Assembly (NCBI GenBank): GCA_947034895.1
Contig: OX344761.1
Location: 68,509,839-68,573,838 of the forward strand
Direction of reading: 5' to 3'
From: Rhytidiadelphus loreus
Lineage: Eukaryota; Streptophyta; Bryopsida; Hypnales; Hylocomiaceae
Length of the DNA stretch: 64,000 nt
A program made the position numbers and the translations under genes. Positions 61,712-64,000 of the stretch are shown here, in pieces. The notes under the pieces were generated by a model. The model made no database searches. It was not told the origin of the DNA and was given only the letters and a program-made list of their open reading frames with translations. Within the stretch, counting starts at the first letter, position 1, and each line of letters starts with the position of its first letter.

Positions 61712-62509
61712 TGAAGTACTCATATTTTAATTTACTCTTCAATCCGATTGTATGTACTTTCAGACCTTGTTCCTTGCAGCTAGGAGTTAGTGGGATGATG
61801 AGCGTGACAACAATCAGTTGTAATTTGAGAGCTAGCTGCAGTGTAGAATAGATGATCACTGGATAATCTTAGTTCTGAATGACGAGCTAACGGATGTGCA
61901 CGTTGCATTGAATGTGACTGATTTGTATTTGTATAGGCAGCACCTTTTTTTTCTTTTGGTTTCTCGAAGCATTTCTGTTCAGTTTCGTGCACAAAGTTCG
62001 CTTGTGAGGTTCGTGTTTGTAAGCTGTTGTTGTGTTGAATTGTAACAATGTGAAGTTTTATAGCATTGGTAGAAATTCCGTGGCCCTGAGACTGCTGGAG
62101 AGTTTTGATGATATACTACAACTGAGTTCAACCCTTACCCAATGAACCCCAACCTGAAAATTTGCCTTCAATATCACATATTAGCCTAGATTTTGCCTTC
62201 AGAAATATCAACAATTTTTGCCGTCTCCAGGTTCTACTAAAAATAAATCTTAATTGGAGCATTGAAAGTGTAAACTGATACAACTTTGATGTAATAAATG
62301 TGATGTACAATTCAATGCTTCAATAAGTATTGCACGATGAAAGACAATAGGAAAATAATTAAAAACTTGTGAATTTTCTGAAGAGTTGATAATCTTTGAA
62401 CTCCTACCCTACCATACTATGACTCTCACAACTTGGCTTTAAAAAAATTACTACATTTTTTACTCTTTGTAACAATGGTATTGTAAATGTAACAACAATA
62501 TCGAAGACA
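61712..62509. other. 3' region of ent-kaurene oxidase and intergenic
   Basis: About 61712-62100 is probably 3' untranslated sequence with mixed composition. No canonical AATAAA is placed well enough to call. The remainder is AT-rich without a gene. Confidence 0.4.
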
Positions 62510-63106
62510 TTAACCCCTAAAGTTAATATCAAAGACATTAACCCCATTTTTTTGCCAAAATCACTTAAAACTACCACTTTTGCTATGTTCACCTATGAAA
62601 TAAAATTTTAAAATGTTTTTTAGAATCTAACCATAGGATCTTGCTCTACACTTATCTAAGATCATATGATAAAAAATTTGTGATGTTTGACCATATAGTT
62701 TGAAAGATATTAGCAATCAAAGTGGAAGAAAAAAATTCTTTCAAAAAATTGCTATGATTGCCCGCAAAACAAGAATATCCATAACTTTCACATCACTAAT
62801 CCAAATGGAATGAATCAAAGCTTCCCATTTAGAAGAAAATATAATATACACGAAAACAAATATTAATTTTTTTTTTTGAATATTTTGTGGAATTTTTTTG
62901 CTGCCCAGTCTCTCACATTTTGAGGTTATTGTGGCATAACTTTTGCTCCTGAGCACCGATTGGAGTAAAAATTATATTCCCGGAAAGCTCTTAAGTTTAT
63001 CTATCTTACGAAAAAGTTTCAAAAAGTTTCAGTAAAAATTCAGATCATAGGAGCCTGCCCAAAATCCATTTTGTCCCCCTCAGGACAATGGGACTTTAGG
63101 GGTTAA
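62510..63106. mobile_element. 597-bp TIR element (TTAACCCCTAAAGT ends)
   Basis: TTAACCCCTAAAGT at 62510-62523 and ACTTTAGGGGTTAA at 63093-63106 form a perfect 14-bp terminal inverted repeat. Its interior (62740-62990) matches 43805-44060 and shares ATAACTTTCACA-type phrases with the tandem array at 1380-4440. The terminus is the same as on the element at 3134. No transposase is present. Confidence 0.7.
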
Positions 63107-64000
63107 TTCAAACTATAATCTATGTACTCCAATCTATTGGTATTAGACAATGAAAGATATTTTTATAAAAAAATATAAATCATAATCAACTAAGCACAAT
63201 TAATAATTGATATCAAATCTCAATACATTTAATATAAATAGATAAATTTTGAACTTTTCCTATTTTACTAACAAACTACATACCCGTTATTATGTATCCA
63301 AAATTTCAAATGTTCAAAAACATCATCCCACTATATAAGCATATTCTCACAAGCATTGAAACAATATAAAGTATTTCAATCAATCCATTTGAATTTGGCA
63401 TTAAAAACATTCTTAATTCAAAAGATATAATTGATTACAGACTTTACAAATATTCATTTGATGATCTAAACATTTTTAGATTGCATGTATCTATTTGGTT
63501 TTGTTTGAAGAGATTTGTTCCATTTCACTTACATTTGCTTTGAGTTCTAATGTTATATAAAAATGATTCATATAATTATGAAAAATCTTTAAAAGAATCT
63601 TACAAAAAAGCCAAAAAAAATAATTTGTATTTAATACAACATGCATAACTCAAAAGCTCTCCCTAAAACACCACCCATCCAAAAGGTCAAAGACAAAAAA
63701 TAGTAAAAATGTTTTTTTCAATCACTTGGTAATGCCCAATGTATTATAAAACAATACAAGTATTTCTTACAATCAACTACTTACAAATTGAAAAAACTTT
63801 GAATTTCAAAGTAATTATAGTTTTATAAGAAATCAAAACATGGATAAAATTGTCAAAAAGGATCCTTAAGTCATCATTGTCACAAATAAGCATATTCCAT
63901 TTTCTAAATCTATTTTTAAATTAATTTTGGAATATATTTAAATTCATTGAGAAAATGTGTTTTCATTGTATATCTTATAGCAACAAATATATTTTGTAGG
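63107..64000. other. AT-rich intergenic stretch
   Basis: Nothing recognisable. Confidence 0.5.

Overview
This is nuclear DNA of a land plant. It has spliced genes with GT-AG introns, a cytochrome P450 of the gibberellin pathway, a plant-type TM9SF/TMN protein and a monosaccharide-transporter relic of the plant STP type. Most of the window is very AT-rich, gene-poor DNA full of decayed repeats. The two well-conserved genes sit in GC-richer islands. I cannot fix the lineage. A bryophyte or another free-sporing plant is my weak preference, not a proven call.

Layout. Positions 1-4440 are repeats: a field of degenerate CAAATTGCC motifs, then a diverged tandem array carrying two inserted inverted-repeat elements. 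A two-exon minus-strand gene (11533 to 8384) encodes an unrecognised 670-aa, probably single-pass membrane protein with an acidic, Asn/Lys-rich tail; its intron holds a foldback element. A seven-exon minus-strand gene (19600 to 16895) encodes a 440-aa anamorsin/DRE2-like protein. It has an extra linker of roughly 150 residues, and most of the cysteines that bind Fe-S clusters in this family are missing. A SINE-like element lies at 22508-22734. A complete 13-exon TM9SF (TMN) gene runs 23824-29859 and includes an 18-nt microexon. A broken STP sugar-transporter pseudogene lies at about 33285-34375, between two copies of a roughly 630-bp inverted-repeat element.

From 37749 to 40340 three inverted-repeat elements stand almost end to end: a TAA-flanked MITE, a foldback with a perfect 80-bp hairpin, and a large foldback with arms of about 380 bp. 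A further TIR element (42643-43553) contains a retroposed insertion with a 13-bp target duplication. A Stowaway-like MITE is at 51102-51646. An 8-exon ent-kaurene oxidase (CYP701-type) gene runs 57093-61711. Its leader contains three tandem copies of a roughly 300-bp unit just downstream of a TATA box, and two of its introns carry duplications that copy the 5' splice site.

The genes do not form a pathway. TM9SF acts in Golgi/endosome trafficking, ent-kaurene oxidase in diterpenoid hormone synthesis, and the DRE2-like protein belongs to the cytosolic Fe-S assembly family, although its chemistry is probably altered. The strongest candidate for something new is the DRE2-like gene. All gene models were spliced by eye from the sequence and close in frame; none is supported here by transcripts or database searches.
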